In this document: one piece after another, positions 27,528 to 37,831 of the stretch
Position numbering within the stretch: the stretch's first letter is position 1
Layout of the letters: each line of letters begins with the position of its first letter
Assembly (NCBI RefSeq): GCF_000479335.1
Contig: NC_022584.1
Location: 248,001 to 312,000, forward strand
Length of the DNA: 64,000 nt
Source of the DNA: Streptococcus ilei
GTDB taxonomy: Bacteria > Bacillota > Bacilli > Lactobacillales > Streptococcaceae
Direction: 5' to 3'
Made by a program: the position numbers and the translations under genes
Notes under the pieces: model-generated
Seen by the model: only the letters and a program-made list of their open reading frames with translations
What the model was told of the DNA's origin: nothing
Database searches by the model: none

Positions 27528-27758
27528 ATGCAATTACATAAAAAAATTTTTATAGTGGCGTTGGTTTTATCTATTTGTATCTCACTATATTTTCTTATCA
27601 ATCCGTCTAATATCTTCACCTTTCCGATCCGTGTGCATTCATTTGATGACACATTTAAATATTACATGTTTGTGAAGATTGGAATTGTATTATTATTTAT
27701 CAAATTCTTACTGGATATATGCTTAGAGTATATCAAGAATTGGTTTAAAAAGTTTTGA
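27528..27758 (+). CDS. Small hypothetical membrane protein
   Basis: 76 residues with two membrane segments (IFIVALVLSICISLYFLI and YMFVKIGIVLLFIKFLLDI) and a basic C-terminus. AAAGGG lies about 12 bases before the ATG. The stretch is AT-rich compared with its neighbours and no homologue is recognised. A terminator follows closely, which supports a real gene. Confidence 0.5.
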   Translation: MQLHKKIFIVALVLSICISLYFLINPSNIFTFPIRVHSFDDTFKYYMFVKIGIVLLFIKFLLDICLEYIKNWFKKF

Positions 27759-27770
27759 TCTGTCTTCACA

Positions 27771-27812
27771 CAAAAGAGTCTGAGAAAGCGTTGTTTCCCA
27801 GACTCTTTTTTG
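27771..27812. terminator. Bidirectional terminator between the small ORF and birA
   Basis: AAAAGAGTCTG-a-GAAA pairs with TTTC-c-CAGACTCTTTT; it has a T-tract on each strand and one A-C mismatch. Confidence 0.75.
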
Positions 27813-27827
27813 AGCTGTTGGTCTATT

Positions 27828-28769
27828 TTATAGATCCCACTGCTTGAGGGAGATTTCGCCACTGTTGAGCCAGCGTTCTTTGCCGTCCGTCAGTTGGACT
27901 AGTAGTTGTCCACTGTCCGAAATATCCTTGGCTAGCCCTTGGTAGCTAGTCTGATTTTGTTCGAAGCGGACTTCTTTACCTAGAACTAGTGAGCGTTGCT
28001 TGTAGAGGTAGATCAGCTCCTCTTCTGGACTATTGAAAAATTCTTTCCAAATCTCAGCAATCAGTTCATTGCGAGTAATGGGAGGCTGGGAGTCAAAGAG
28101 GGAACCAGCCTTGTCCTTCAGTTCCGTAGGGAAATTGGTGATGGCAAAATTAAGGCCGATACCAATGATAACATCTGTGATGAGGCCTGTTTCGATGGAG
28201 CTGATGGCTTCAGTCAGAATGCCACCAACTTTTTTCCCCTTGTAGTAGATGTCATTGACCCACTTGATATCGATATCCAATAAGGCCAGATTTTTCAGGG
28301 CCTTGTAGATAGCAGCTGCGACCATGAGGGTATAGGCGGGAGCTTGATCAAAGGGGAGGTTGGGCTTGAGGTGGAGGGACATGTAGATACCCCCTTGAGA
28401 AGGACTGAAGTAGTCACGCCCAAAACGTCCCTTTCCAGCCATTTGGTAAGGAGCCAGATACAGAGTAGAGGAGTGTCCCCCAGCTTCCATGGCGTTCTTG
28501 GCATCCAGCTGAGTGGATTGGCACTGGGGATTATAGGAGACTGTTAGAGGACAATGCTCCTCGATAACTTGGGGGATTAGGAGATCTCCAGAAAGGATCT
28601 TATAGCCTCGATTTTTGATGGACTCAATTTCGATGCCTTCTTTTTCTAAACGCTGAATGGCCTTCCAGATTGATGTGCGAGACAGTCCCATTTCTTGGGC
28701 TAGTTGCTCGCCATTGACATAATCTTGAGCTTGGGCTAAGGTTTGGTATAAAATTTCGTGTGTTTTCAT
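27828..28769 (-). CDS. birA: Bifunctional biotin ligase / biotin operon repressor
   Basis: Attaches biotin to acyl-carrier carboxylases and, as biotinoyl-AMP complex, represses biotin genes. 313 residues. An N-terminal winged HTH (VNGEQLAQEMGLSRTSIWKAI) marks it as a group II, repressor-type ligase. The catalytic loop is AGKGRFGRDYFSP and the central motif KWVNDIYYKGKKVGGIL. The likely target in this window is bioY, whose promoter has a matching operator. It lies 6 bases after galR on the same strand and is probably cotranscribed. Confidence 0.92.
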   Translation of the reverse strand: MKTHEILYQTLAQAQDYVNGEQLAQEMGLSRTSIWKAIQRLEKEGIEIESIKNRGYKILSGDLLIPQVIEEHCPLTVSYNPQCQSTQLDAKNAMEAGGHSSTLYLAPYQMAGKGRFGRDYFSPSQGGIYMSLHLKPNLPFDQAPAYTLMVAAAIYKALKNLALLDIDIKWVNDIYYKGKKVGGILTEAISSIETGLITDVIIGIGLNFAITNFPTELKDKAGSLFDSQPPITRNELIAEIWKEFFNSPEEELIYLYKQRSLVLGKEVRFEQNQTSYQGLAKDISDSGQLLVQLTDGKERWLNSGEISLKQWDL

Positions 28770-28775
28770 AGCTTC

Positions 28776-29783
<1,008 letters not shown>

Positions 29784-29825
29784 TCATCCTTTATTGATTT
29801 CTACTTCCAGTATACTCTAAATACT

Positions 29826-29856
29826 AGTAAAAAGAAATAAATTTTTACTAAATTTT
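29826..29856 (-). promoter_or_regulatory. Putative GalR operator upstream of galR
   Basis: AGTAAAAA (29826-29833), 8 bases, TTTTTACT (29842-29849): a perfect inverted repeat in the gap between msmR and galR. The half-site TTTTACT recurs twice before galK at 40400 and 40421. Confidence 0.5.
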
Positions 29857-30681
29857 ATGTTTACTTCGATATTGGCTAGGGGTTAGTTGGCTATAGGACT
29901 TAAAAGCCTTTGAAAAATAAAGGGGGTCTGAAAAGCCAACGGAGTAGGCAACAATCTTGATGCTTTCGTCTGTATTGGTCAGTAACTGCTGGGCACGTTG
30001 CATGCGGACCGAGTGCAAGAATTCCTTGGGAGAGATCTGGTGAAATTCCTTGAAAACAGTTGTTAGGTAGGAGCGATGGACATTGAGGTCATCAGCGATC
30101 TCTTGAATACTCAAATGATCTTTATTGTAATGCGTCTCAATCACATGCTTGCAGGTCAGGTAGAGTTGATAAGTTGGAGATGGATGGCTCCGATGGATAT
30201 CAGGAGCCACTTCACTGATGAGAAAGAGCAATTCATAAATCTGAGAGAGAAGGTGGAGTTGGTAGTGTGAGGTCATCTTAGATGCCTCAGACTTGTGGAC
30301 AATCTGCTCCATAAACTGGCCAATTCTCTCTGTGTCCACCTCTGTTTTCTTTAGAAAGCCTTTTTCATGCAGGGTTGAAAAATGCATGAAATCACTCACT
30401 TTGGTGCCACTGATGCCAATCCAGTAATAGGACCAAGGATCTTCGGCGTCTGCCTGGTAGTAGGTCACTTTATTTTTAGGGAGAAGGAAGAGATCTCCAG
30501 CTTCTAAGTGGATTTCTTTTTTATTGATATGAAAGACACCTTTTCCCTTGGTGATAAAATGTAGAACAAAATTGTCGCGGACGCTAGGTCCGAATTCGTA
30601 ATTCTTTGGGCAATCTTCGTAGCCATAAAAATCAAGGGCTAGGTCAATAGTGTCGGTTTGGTATTCAGAAAAGACTAACAT
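29848..30681 (-). CDS. msmR: AraC-family activator of the msm/raf operon
   Basis: 277 residues: an N-terminal cupin-like sugar-sensing domain (FVLHFITKGKGVFHI) and a C-terminal double HTH (SIQEIADDLNVHRSYLTTVFKEF and IKIVAYSVGFSDPLYFSKAFK). It is divergent from aga, as MsmR of S. mutans and RafR of pneumococcus are from their operons. It probably activates aga-msmEFG-gtfA in the presence of an alpha-galactoside. Confidence 0.88.
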   Translation of the reverse strand: MLVFSEYQTDTIDLALDFYGYEDCPKNYEFGPSVRDNFVLHFITKGKGVFHINKKEIHLEAGDLFLLPKNKVTYYQADAEDPWSYYWIGISGTKVSDFMHFSTLHEKGFLKKTEVDTERIGQFMEQIVHKSEASKMTSHYQLHLLSQIYELLFLISEVAPDIHRSHPSPTYQLYLTCKHVIETHYNKDHLSIQEIADDLNVHRSYLTTVFKEFHQISPKEFLHSVRMQRAQQLLTNTDESIKIVAYSVGFSDPLYFSKAFKSYSQLTPSQYRSKHKI

Positions 30682-30734
30682 GGCTGAACCTCCTACCTAA
30701 CATTTTACCATATATGCCCAACAAAATTCTATTT

Positions 30735-30750
30735 TCGAAAGCGTTTACAT
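30735..30750. promoter_or_regulatory. cre-like CcpA site between msmR and aga
   Basis: TCGAAAGCGTTTACAT matches the 16-base cre consensus at all but one position. It lies in the divergent msmR-aga promoter region, so glucose repression of both is likely. Confidence 0.65.
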
Positions 30751-30843
30751 CACGTAAAATAAAGACATGTGAAAAAAGAAAGATATTGGAACTGCATTTA
30801 AAAACACATAGTGATATTTTGCAGGAACCAATGGGAGGAAGAT

Positions 30844-33006
30844 ATGGCAATTCGCATTGAGCAGAATTTGTTCTATATAGAGAGTAAGGGATTTAGTCTC
30901 ATCCTTGAAAATCGTGATGGCTATCTGATGCTCAAGCATTTGGGACGACCAATTCCGTCCTATCATTTTTCCAATACCGTGTATGAGAAGGACCATGCTT
31001 TCTCTGGAAATCCAACACCTGACAATCGGACCTTTAGCTTGGATAGCCAGCGACAAATCTTGGGACAGCACGGACTTGGAGATTTTCGAAAGCCGTCGAT
31101 TCAGATCCAGCACGGTACTACAGAGGTAACCGATTTCCTCTATGTTGGAGCAAACATCTATTCTGGCAGTGTCGAGGCGAGCGGTCTTCCTAACCCTCAC
31201 TCGGTAGACAAAGCTGAAACCTTGGCCCTGGTCTTTGAAGATGATCAAGCGGCCCTGCGGTTGACTCTCTACTACACCGCTTACGAGGATCGGGCAACAA
31301 TCACAAGTTTCGCAAAGATTGAAAACTGTAGTGACGAAACGGTTGTGATTCACAAGGCTCTTAGTGTGTTGGCCGATCTGCCTGCCGGTGACTACGACAT
31401 CCTCACTCTACAAGGAGCCTATGCGAGAGAAAAAACAGTCCGCCGTCAGCAAGTGGAGCAAGGAATCTTCTCCATCAGCTCTAACCGTGGTGCTTCAGGA
31501 CACGCCCAGACCCCGGCTCTGATTCTTGCTGATCATGAAGTGACAGAAGATGCGGGTTCTGCTCTTGCCTTCCAACTACTCTACAGTGGAAATTTTGAAG
31601 CTTTTGTTCAGAAAAATCAACTCAATGAAGTTCGGGTTGGACTAGGGATCAATCCTGAAAACTTCGCCTGGGAATTGGCACCAGATCAGAGCTTTGATAC
31701 CCCAGTGGCCATGATCACATACTCCCATCAGGGATTGACCGGTCTTAGCCAAGAGAGCCAAGCGTTTGTTCAAAACCATATTATTCCAGCTCCGTTTGCT
31801 TATAAAGAACGTCCGATCCTCATCAATAACTGGGAAGCAACCTACTTTGATTTCAAAAAAGACAAATTATTGGAGCTAGCAGATGAAGCTCAAAAAGTGG
31901 GGATTGAACTCTTCGTTCTTGATGATGGCTGGTTTGGCAATCGGTATGATGACAATCGGGCCCTCGGTGACTGGACCGTCAATGAAGAAAAATTAGGAGG
32001 AAGCCTAGCAGAATTGATCCAGGGTATCCATGACAAGGGACTACAATTTGGCCTTTGGGTGGAGCCGGAAATGATTTCTGTTGATAGTGACCTCTATCGG
32101 GCTCATCCGGACTGGGCTATTCAAGTCCCAGGCTACGAACACACCTATTCACGGAATCAACTGGTACTCGATTTCTCAAATAGAGAAGTAGTGGACTATA
32201 TCAAGCAGGTCTTGGATGACTTACTTGGAAACCATGAAATCGACTATATCAAATGGGACATGAACCGCAATATCACCAAGCTTGGAAATGGGAAAACCTA
32301 CCTTGAAACCAAGACGCAATCTCATGCGTATATCTTGGGTCTCTATGAAGTGGTTTCCTACTTGACGGAGAAATACGACCAGGTTCTCTTTGAGTCTTGC
32401 TCCGGTGGTGGTGGTCGTAATGACCTTGGTATGTTGCGTTACTTCCCACAGGTCTGGGCGAGTGACAATACGGATGCCATGGCCAGACTTCCCATCCAGT
32501 ATGGATCTAGCTATCTCTATCCAACCATTTCCATGGGGGCTCACGTATCAGCTGTGCCAAATCATCAGATGGGGCGGATCACACCGCTTGAAACGCGTGG
32601 GCATGTGGCCATGATGGGAAATCTTGGCTATGAATTGGATCTGACCAGCCTTTCTCAAGAAGAGTTGGCTACCATCAGTGCTCAAGTCGCTCACTACAAA
32701 ACAATTCGACCAGTTGTCCAATTCGGACAACACTACCGCTTAATGAACCCTAGTCAAGGTGCCAATCAAGCAGCTGTCCAGTTTACTTATCAAGACCGCA
32801 CGGTTGTAACCTATGTAAGGGTCTTATCAACAGTTGAAGAGATCGAGCCGACCTTGAAACTCAAAGGATTGGAAGAAGAGGCGCTCTATAGCTTAGAAGG
32901 GACGAACCAAGTCTATTCAGGAGCCGAGCTCATGTATGCGGGCTTAACCGTCGTTCTTCCCCAGGGAGATTTTCTCTCTAAACAATATGTTTTTGTCAAA
33001 AAATAA
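30844..33006 (+). CDS. aga: Alpha-galactosidase (GH36)
   Basis: Removes terminal alpha-1,6-galactose from melibiose, raffinose and stachyose in the cytosol. 720 residues with an N-terminal beta-sandwich, a TIM barrel and a C-terminal domain. The nucleophile Asp is in [10 protein letters not shown] and the acid/base Asp in VWASDNTDA. Other GH36 marks are [11 protein letters not shown] and [10 protein letters not shown]. The ATG at 30844 has GGGAGG upstream. No signal peptide. First gene of the msm operon. Confidence 0.95.
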   Translation: MAIRIEQNLFYIESKGFSLILENRDGYLMLKHLGRPIPSYHFSNTVYEKDHAFSGNPTPDNRTFSLDSQRQILGQHGLGDFRKPSIQIQHGTTEVTDFLYVGANIYSGSVEASGLPNPHSVDKAETLALVFEDDQAALRLTLYYTAYEDRATITSFAKIENCSDETVVIHKALSVLADLPAGDYDILTLQGAYAREKTVRRQQVEQGIFSISSNRGASGHAQTPALILADHEVTEDAGSALAFQLLYSGNFEAFVQKNQLNEVRVGLGINPENFAWELAPDQSFDTPVAMITYSHQGLTGLSQESQAFVQNHIIPAPFAYKERPILINNWEATYFDFKKDKLLELADEAQKVGIELFVLDDGWFGNRYDDNRALGDWTVNEEKLGGSLAELIQGIHDKGLQFGLWVEPEMISVDSDLYRAHPDWAIQVPGYEHTYSRNQLVLDFSNREVVDYIKQVLDDLLGNHEIDYIKWDMNRNITKLGNGKTYLETKTQSHAYILGLYEVVSYLTEKYDQVLFESCSGGGGRNDLGMLRYFPQVWASDNTDAMARLPIQYGSSYLYPTISMGAHVSAVPNHQMGRITPLETRGHVAMMGNLGYELDLTSLSQEELATISAQVAHYKTIRPVVQFGQHYRLMNPSQGANQAAVQFTYQDRTVVTYVRVLSTVEEIEPTLKLKGLEEEALYSLEGTNQVYSGAELMYAGLTVVLPQGDFLSKQYVFVKK

Positions 33007-33020
33007 AAGGAGACAGCCAA

Positions 33021-34280
33021 ATGAAATGGTATAAAAAAATCGGACTTCTTGCTACTACAGGCATAGCCTTGTTTGGGCTCGGTGCTTGCTCCAACGATGG
33101 TAAATCTGCGGATGGCACAGTGACCATCGAGTATTTCAACCAGAAAAAAGAAATGACCAAAACCTTGGAAGAAATCGCTCGTGATTTTGAAAAGGAAAAT
33201 CCTAAGATCAAGGTCAAAGTCGTCAATGTACCGAATGCTGGTGAAGTATTGAAGACACGTGTCCTGGCAGGAGATGTGCCGGATGTGGTCAATATTTACC
33301 CACAGTCCATCGAACTGCAAGAATGGGCAAAAGCAGGTGTCTTTGAAGATTTGAGCAACAAGGACTATCTAAAACGCGTGAAAAATGGCTATGCTGAAAA
33401 ATATGCAGTGAACGGTAAAGTTTACAACGTTCCTTTCACAGCTAATGCTTATGGCATCTATTACAATAAGGATAAATTCGAAGAACTGGGCTTGAAGGTT
33501 CCGGAAACCTGGGATGAATTTGAACAATTAGTAAAAGATATCGTTGCTAAAGGACAAACACCATTTGGAATTGCAGGTGCAGATGCTTGGACACTCAATG
33601 GTTACAATCAATTAGCCTTTGCAACAGCAACAGGTGGAGGGAAAGAAGCCAATCAGTACCTTCGTTATTCTCAACCAAATGCCATTAAATTGTCTGATCC
33701 GATTATGAAAGATGACATCAAGGTCATGGATATCCTTCGCATTAATGGTTCTAAGCAAAAGAACTGGGAAGGTGCCGGCTATACAGACGTTATCGGAGCC
33801 TTCGCACGTGGGGATGTCCTCATGACACCAAATGGGTCTTGGGCAATCACAGCGATTAATGAACAAAAACCGACATTTAAGGTTGGGACCTTCATGATTC
33901 CAGGGAAAGAAAAAGGACAAAGCTTAACCGTTGGTGCGGGAGACTTGGCATGGTCTATCTCAGCCACTACCAAACATCCAAAAGAAGCCAATGCCTTTGT
34001 GGAATACATGACCCGTCCAGAAGTCATGCAAAAATACTACGATGTGGACGGATCTCCAACAGCGATTGAAGGGGTCAAACAAGCAGGAGAAGATTCACCG
34101 CTTGCTGGTATGACCAAATATGCCTTTACGGATCGTCACTTGGTCTGGTTGCAACAATACTGGACCAGTGAAGCAGACTTCCATACCTTGACCATGAACT
34201 ATGTCTTGACCGGTGATAAACAAGGAATGGTCAATGATTTGAATGCCTTCTTTAATCCGATGAAAGCGGATGTGGATTAG
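33021..34280 (+). CDS. msmE: Multiple-sugar ABC transporter, sugar-binding lipoprotein
   Basis: Captures alpha-galactosides, isomaltose-type oligosaccharides and related sugars outside the cell (RafE in pneumococcus). 419 residues. Lipoprotein signal with the box LFGLGACSND, Cys at about residue 23. Family 1 solute-binding fold: VNVPNAGEVLKTRVLAGDVPDV and GDVLMTPNGSWA. SD AAAGGAG, 15 bases after aga. Confidence 0.92.
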   Translation: MKWYKKIGLLATTGIALFGLGACSNDGKSADGTVTIEYFNQKKEMTKTLEEIARDFEKENPKIKVKVVNVPNAGEVLKTRVLAGDVPDVVNIYPQSIELQEWAKAGVFEDLSNKDYLKRVKNGYAEKYAVNGKVYNVPFTANAYGIYYNKDKFEELGLKVPETWDEFEQLVKDIVAKGQTPFGIAGADAWTLNGYNQLAFATATGGGKEANQYLRYSQPNAIKLSDPIMKDDIKVMDILRINGSKQKNWEGAGYTDVIGAFARGDVLMTPNGSWAITAINEQKPTFKVGTFMIPGKEKGQSLTVGAGDLAWSISATTKHPKEANAFVEYMTRPEVMQKYYDVDGSPTAIEGVKQAGEDSPLAGMTKYAFTDRHLVWLQQYWTSEADFHTLTMNYVLTGDKQGMVNDLNAFFNPMKADVD

Positions 34281-34293
34281 GAGTAGAGAGACT

Positions 34294-35160
34294 ATGAAAA
34301 AAGTATTACAAAAATATTGGGCATGGGCTTTTGTGGCCATCCCCCTCTTGTTACAAGCAATTTTCTTCTATGTGCCGATGTTTCAAGGAGCCTTTTACAG
34401 TTTTACCAACTGGACAGGATTGACTTATAACTACAAATTTGTCGGCGTAAACAACTTTAAGCTCCTCTTCATGGATCCAAAATTCATGAATGCCATTGGC
34501 TTTACGGTGATCATCACGATTGCCATGGTGGTTGGGGAGATTGCTCTTGGGATCTTCATTGCGCGTGTCTTGAACTCTAAAATCAAAGGACAAACCTTCT
34601 TCCGTGCTTGGTTCTTCTTCCCAGCTGTTTTGTCTGGTTTGACAGTAGCTTTAATCTTCAAGCAAGTCTTCAACTATGGTCTTCCAGCGATTGGGAATGC
34701 CCTTCACATTGAGTTTCTCCAAACCAGTCTTCTCGGGACTAAGTGGGGAGCCATCTTTGCGGCTGTCTTTGTCCTTCTTTGGCAAGGGGTGGCCATGCCC
34801 ATCATCATCTTCCTAGCTGGTTTGCAATCCATTCCAACTGAGATTACAGAAGCAGCAAGGATCGATGGCGCGACTAGTAAGCAAGTCTTCTGGAACATTG
34901 AATTGCCTTACTTGCTACCAAGTGTCTCTATGGTCTTTATCCTAGCCCTAAAAGGTGGGTTGACCGCCTTTGACCAAGTCTTTGCCATGACCGGTGGTGG
35001 TCCAAACAATGCCACAACTTCACTTGGGCTCTTGGTTTATAATTACGCCTTTAAAAACAACCAATTCGGTTATGCCAATGCCATTGCCGTAATCTTGTTC
35101 TTCTTGATTGTAGTGATTTCGATCATCCAATTGAGAGTATCTAAGAAATTTGAAATTTAA
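34294..35160 (+). CDS. msmF: Multiple-sugar ABC transporter permease MsmF
   Basis: Membrane subunit, 288 residues and six helices. The coupling loop is EITEAARIDGATSKQVFWNIELPYL. The motif TGGGPNNATTSLGLLVYNYAF is typical of the MalF-like subunit of CUT1 transporters. The ATG at 34294 has TAGGAG upstream; the ATG at 34270 overlaps msmE. Confidence 0.92.
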   Translation: MKKVLQKYWAWAFVAIPLLLQAIFFYVPMFQGAFYSFTNWTGLTYNYKFVGVNNFKLLFMDPKFMNAIGFTVIITIAMVVGEIALGIFIARVLNSKIKGQTFFRAWFFFPAVLSGLTVALIFKQVFNYGLPAIGNALHIEFLQTSLLGTKWGAIFAAVFVLLWQGVAMPIIIFLAGLQSIPTEITEAARIDGATSKQVFWNIELPYLLPSVSMVFILALKGGLTAFDQVFAMTGGGPNNATTSLGLLVYNYAFKNNQFGYANAIAVILFFLIVVISIIQLRVSKKFEI

Positions 35161-35173
35161 GAGGAGAAGCACG

Positions 35174-36007
35174 ATGAAACAAGATGAAAGAAAAGCCTTG
35201 ATTGGCAAATACATTCTATTGATTCTAGGATCGGTTCTGATTTTAGTACCGCTCCTTGCCACCCTCTTTAGTTCCTTCAAACCAACTAAGGATATTGTAG
35301 ATAATTTCTTTGTTTTTCCAACCAACTTCACATGGGACAATTTTAGTCGCCTCTTGGCTGATGGTATCGGAGGCTATTACTGGAACTCAGTTGTCATCAC
35401 TGTCTTGTCCCTTCTTGCTGTGATGATCTGTATCCCTATGGCAGCCTACTCCATTGCTCGTAATATGAGTAAGAGAAAAGCCTTTACCATCATGTATACC
35501 CTCTTAATCCTTGGTATCTTCGTACCCTTCCAAGTAATCATGATCCCGATTACCGTCATGATGAGCAAGCTCGGTTTGGCCAACACCTTTGGGTTGATTT
35601 TGCTCTACTTGACCTATGCGATTCCACAGACTCTCTTTCTCTATGTGGGCTATATCAAGATCTCTATTCCAGAAAGTTTGGATGAAGCAGCAGAGATCGA
35701 TGGTGCGAATAAATTTACAACCTATTTCCGCATCATCTTCCCAATGATGAAACCCATGCATGCGACAACCATGATCATCAATGCCCTTTGGTTCTGGAAT
35801 GACTTCATGTTGCCACTCCTTGTCTTGAACCGGGATTCCAAAATGTGGACCTTGCCTTTGTTCCAATACAACTACGCAGGCCAATATTTCAACGACTACG
35901 GACCAAGCTTTGCCTCTTACGTGGTCGGCATTATCAGTATCACCATTGTCTATCTCTTCTTCCAACGCCATATCATTGCAGGAATGAGCAACGGTGCAGT
36001 GAAATAA
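35174..36007 (+). CDS. msmG: Multiple-sugar ABC transporter permease MsmG
   Basis: MalG-like partner of MsmF, 277 residues, six helices. Coupling loop PESLDEAAEIDGANKFTTYFRIIFP. The ATG at 35174 has GAGGAG as SD. The operon continues to gtfA, but no MsmK-type ATPase follows. Confidence 0.92.
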   Translation: MKQDERKALIGKYILLILGSVLILVPLLATLFSSFKPTKDIVDNFFVFPTNFTWDNFSRLLADGIGGYYWNSVVITVLSLLAVMICIPMAAYSIARNMSKRKAFTIMYTLLILGIFVPFQVIMIPITVMMSKLGLANTFGLILLYLTYAIPQTLFLYVGYIKISIPESLDEAAEIDGANKFTTYFRIIFPMMKPMHATTMIINALWFWNDFMLPLLVLNRDSKMWTLPLFQYNYAGQYFNDYGPSFASYVVGIISITIVYLFFQRHIIAGMSNGAVK

Positions 36008-36180
36008 GATACAAAGGGACGATTCAGCTTGCTGAAAATTTCTGTAGAAAAATAGGAAATCGACGTAGTGTGCTTGCACACAAGAAGATTTATCTTTTTT
36101 CCTAAGAAATTAGTCCCGTGTTCAATTCCGGATACAAAGGGACGATTCAGCTTGCTGATTTAAATCGTATCCCTCGTATC
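36008..36180 (+). repeat. Family 3 repeat with a 28-bp direct duplication
   Basis: This gap between msmG and gtfA has no gene. An identical 28-base sequence starting GATACAAAGGGACG stands at 36008-36035 and 36131-36158. Between them is a long imperfect inverted repeat (AATTTCT...AGAAATT, TAGGAAA...TTTTCCTA) with an inner hairpin GTGTGC-tt-GCACAC, ending CCCGTGTTCAATT. The second 28-mer is the left arm of its own hairpin, closing with AATCG...TCCC...GTATC (36163-36180). Confidence 0.75.
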
Positions 36181-36265
36181 TTAAAAAGTCATTCTTAAAA
36201 TAGATATTCTCAGGAAAGCCAGGTCTTCTTAGACTTGGTTTTCAAATAAGAAAAAGGAAACCATT

Positions 36266-37708
36266 ATGCCAATTCAAAACAAGACCATGTTAATTACGTA
36301 CTCAGACAGCTTGGGAAATAACCTCAAGGACCTCTATGAAAATCTGGAGAAACACTTTGGGGATGCAGTAGGAGGGGTTCACCTCTTGCCATTTTTCCCA
36401 TCTACAGGAGACCGAGGCTTTGCGCCTGTGGACTACGATCAAGTGGATCCAGCCTTTGGGGATTGGGAAGATGTCAAACGGCTGGGCGACAAGTATTACC
36501 TCATGTTTGACTTTATGATCAATCACATTTCCCGTCAGTCTAAATACTACAAGGACTACCAAGAAAAGCACGACCAAAGTGATTACAAAGATCTCTTTCT
36601 CAACTGGGATAAGTTCTGGCCGGAGAATCGTCCAACTCAAGCAGATGTCGATTTGATTTACAAGCGCAAAGACCGAGCTCCTAAGCAAGAAATTACCTTT
36701 GCGGATGGGACGACTGAGCATCTCTGGAATACCTTCGGTGAAGAGCAGATTGACCTAGACGTGACCAAGGAAGTGACCATGGACTTTATCCGCAAGACCA
36801 TCGAACACCTGGCAAGCAATGGCTGTGATCTCATTCGTTTAGATGCTTTTGCCTATGCGGTCAAGAAATTAGACACCAATGATTTCTTTGTGGAGCCAGA
36901 TATTTGGGACTTGCTGGACAAGGTGCGCGATATGGCAGCCAGTTATGGAGCTGAGCTCCTGCCAGAGATCCATGAGCACTATTCCATCCAGTTTAAGATT
37001 GCCGATCACGGCTATTATGTCTATGACTTTGCCCTTCCAATGGTGACCCTCTATACCCTCTATAGCTCAAAAGTGGAACGCCTTGCTAAGTGGTTGAAGA
37101 TGAGTCCGATGAAGCAATTCACGACACTCGACACTCATGACGGAATTGGGGTGGTCGATGTCAAGGATATCTTGACAGATGAAGAGATTGACTATGCTTC
37201 AAATGAGCTCTACAAGGTAGGAGCGAATGTTAAACGCAAATATTCAACAGCAGAATACAATAACTTGGACATCTACCAAATCAACTCAACTTATTATTCA
37301 GCCCTTGGAGATGACGATCGCAAGTATTTCCTAGCCCGTTTGATTCAAGCCTTTGCGCCAGGCATTCCACAAGTTTATTATGTTGGATTTTTAGCTGGAA
37401 AGAATGATTTGGAACTCTTAGAAAACACAAAAGAAGGACGCAATATCAACCGTCATTACTACAGCAATGAAGAAATTGCTCAAGAAGTAGAGCGTCCAGT
37501 CGTACAATCTCTTCTCAAGCTCTTTAGCTTCCGGAACCATTCCTCAGCTTTTGACTTAGAAGGAAGGATCGAGGTGGAAACACCTGATGAACATACCATT
37601 GTCATCACTCGTCAAAACAAAGACCAGACTGTCACAGCAAGAGCCCGAATCAATCTCGCTGATGGCACTTACCAAGTGACAGAAAACGGTCAAGAAATCG
37701 TATTTTAA
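36266..37708 (+). CDS. gtfA: Sucrose phosphorylase (GH13)
   Basis: Splits sucrose with phosphate into glucose 1-phosphate and fructose, saving ATP. The sucrose comes from raffinose after Aga has removed galactose. 480 residues. Nucleophile Asp in LIRLDAFAY, acid/base Glu in LLPEIHEHY, transition-state Asp in [11 protein letters not shown]. The N-terminus [18 protein letters not shown] is characteristic of the subfamily. SD AAAAAGGA. Ends the aga-msmEFG-gtfA run. Confidence 0.94.
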   Translation: MPIQNKTMLITYSDSLGNNLKDLYENLEKHFGDAVGGVHLLPFFPSTGDRGFAPVDYDQVDPAFGDWEDVKRLGDKYYLMFDFMINHISRQSKYYKDYQEKHDQSDYKDLFLNWDKFWPENRPTQADVDLIYKRKDRAPKQEITFADGTTEHLWNTFGEEQIDLDVTKEVTMDFIRKTIEHLASNGCDLIRLDAFAYAVKKLDTNDFFVEPDIWDLLDKVRDMAASYGAELLPEIHEHYSIQFKIADHGYYVYDFALPMVTLYTLYSSKVERLAKWLKMSPMKQFTTLDTHDGIGVVDVKDILTDEEIDYASNELYKVGANVKRKYSTAEYNNLDIYQINSTYYSALGDDDRKYFLARLIQAFAPGIPQVYYVGFLAGKNDLELLENTKEGRNINRHYYSNEEIAQEVERPVVQSLLKLFSFRNHSSAFDLEGRIEVETPDEHTIVITRQNKDQTVTARARINLADGTYQVTENGQEIVF

Positions 37709-37725
37709 AAAATAAGAAACTAGAT

Positions 37726-37757
37726 AAGGATAAGTGAAGAAACGCTTATCCTTTTTT
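37726..37757 (+). terminator. gtfA terminator
   Basis: AAGGATAAG pairs with CTTATCCTT around nine bases and is followed by six T. Confidence 0.8.
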
Positions 37758-37769
37758 AAGTTTAGAATA

Positions 37770-37806
37770 TGTAACCGTTTACACAACTATAAAATCATGG
37801 TACAAT
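37770..37806 (+). promoter_or_regulatory. Promoter of the GH3 gene with overlapping cre
   Basis: TTTACA (37778-37783) and TACAAT (37801-37806) are exactly 17 bases apart. The cre TGTAACCGTTTACA (37770-37783) fully fits TGWAANCGNTNWCA and covers the -35, so CcpA would block polymerase binding. Confidence 0.75.
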
Positions 37807-37831
37807 ATCCATGAGGAAAGGAGGTCGCTTT

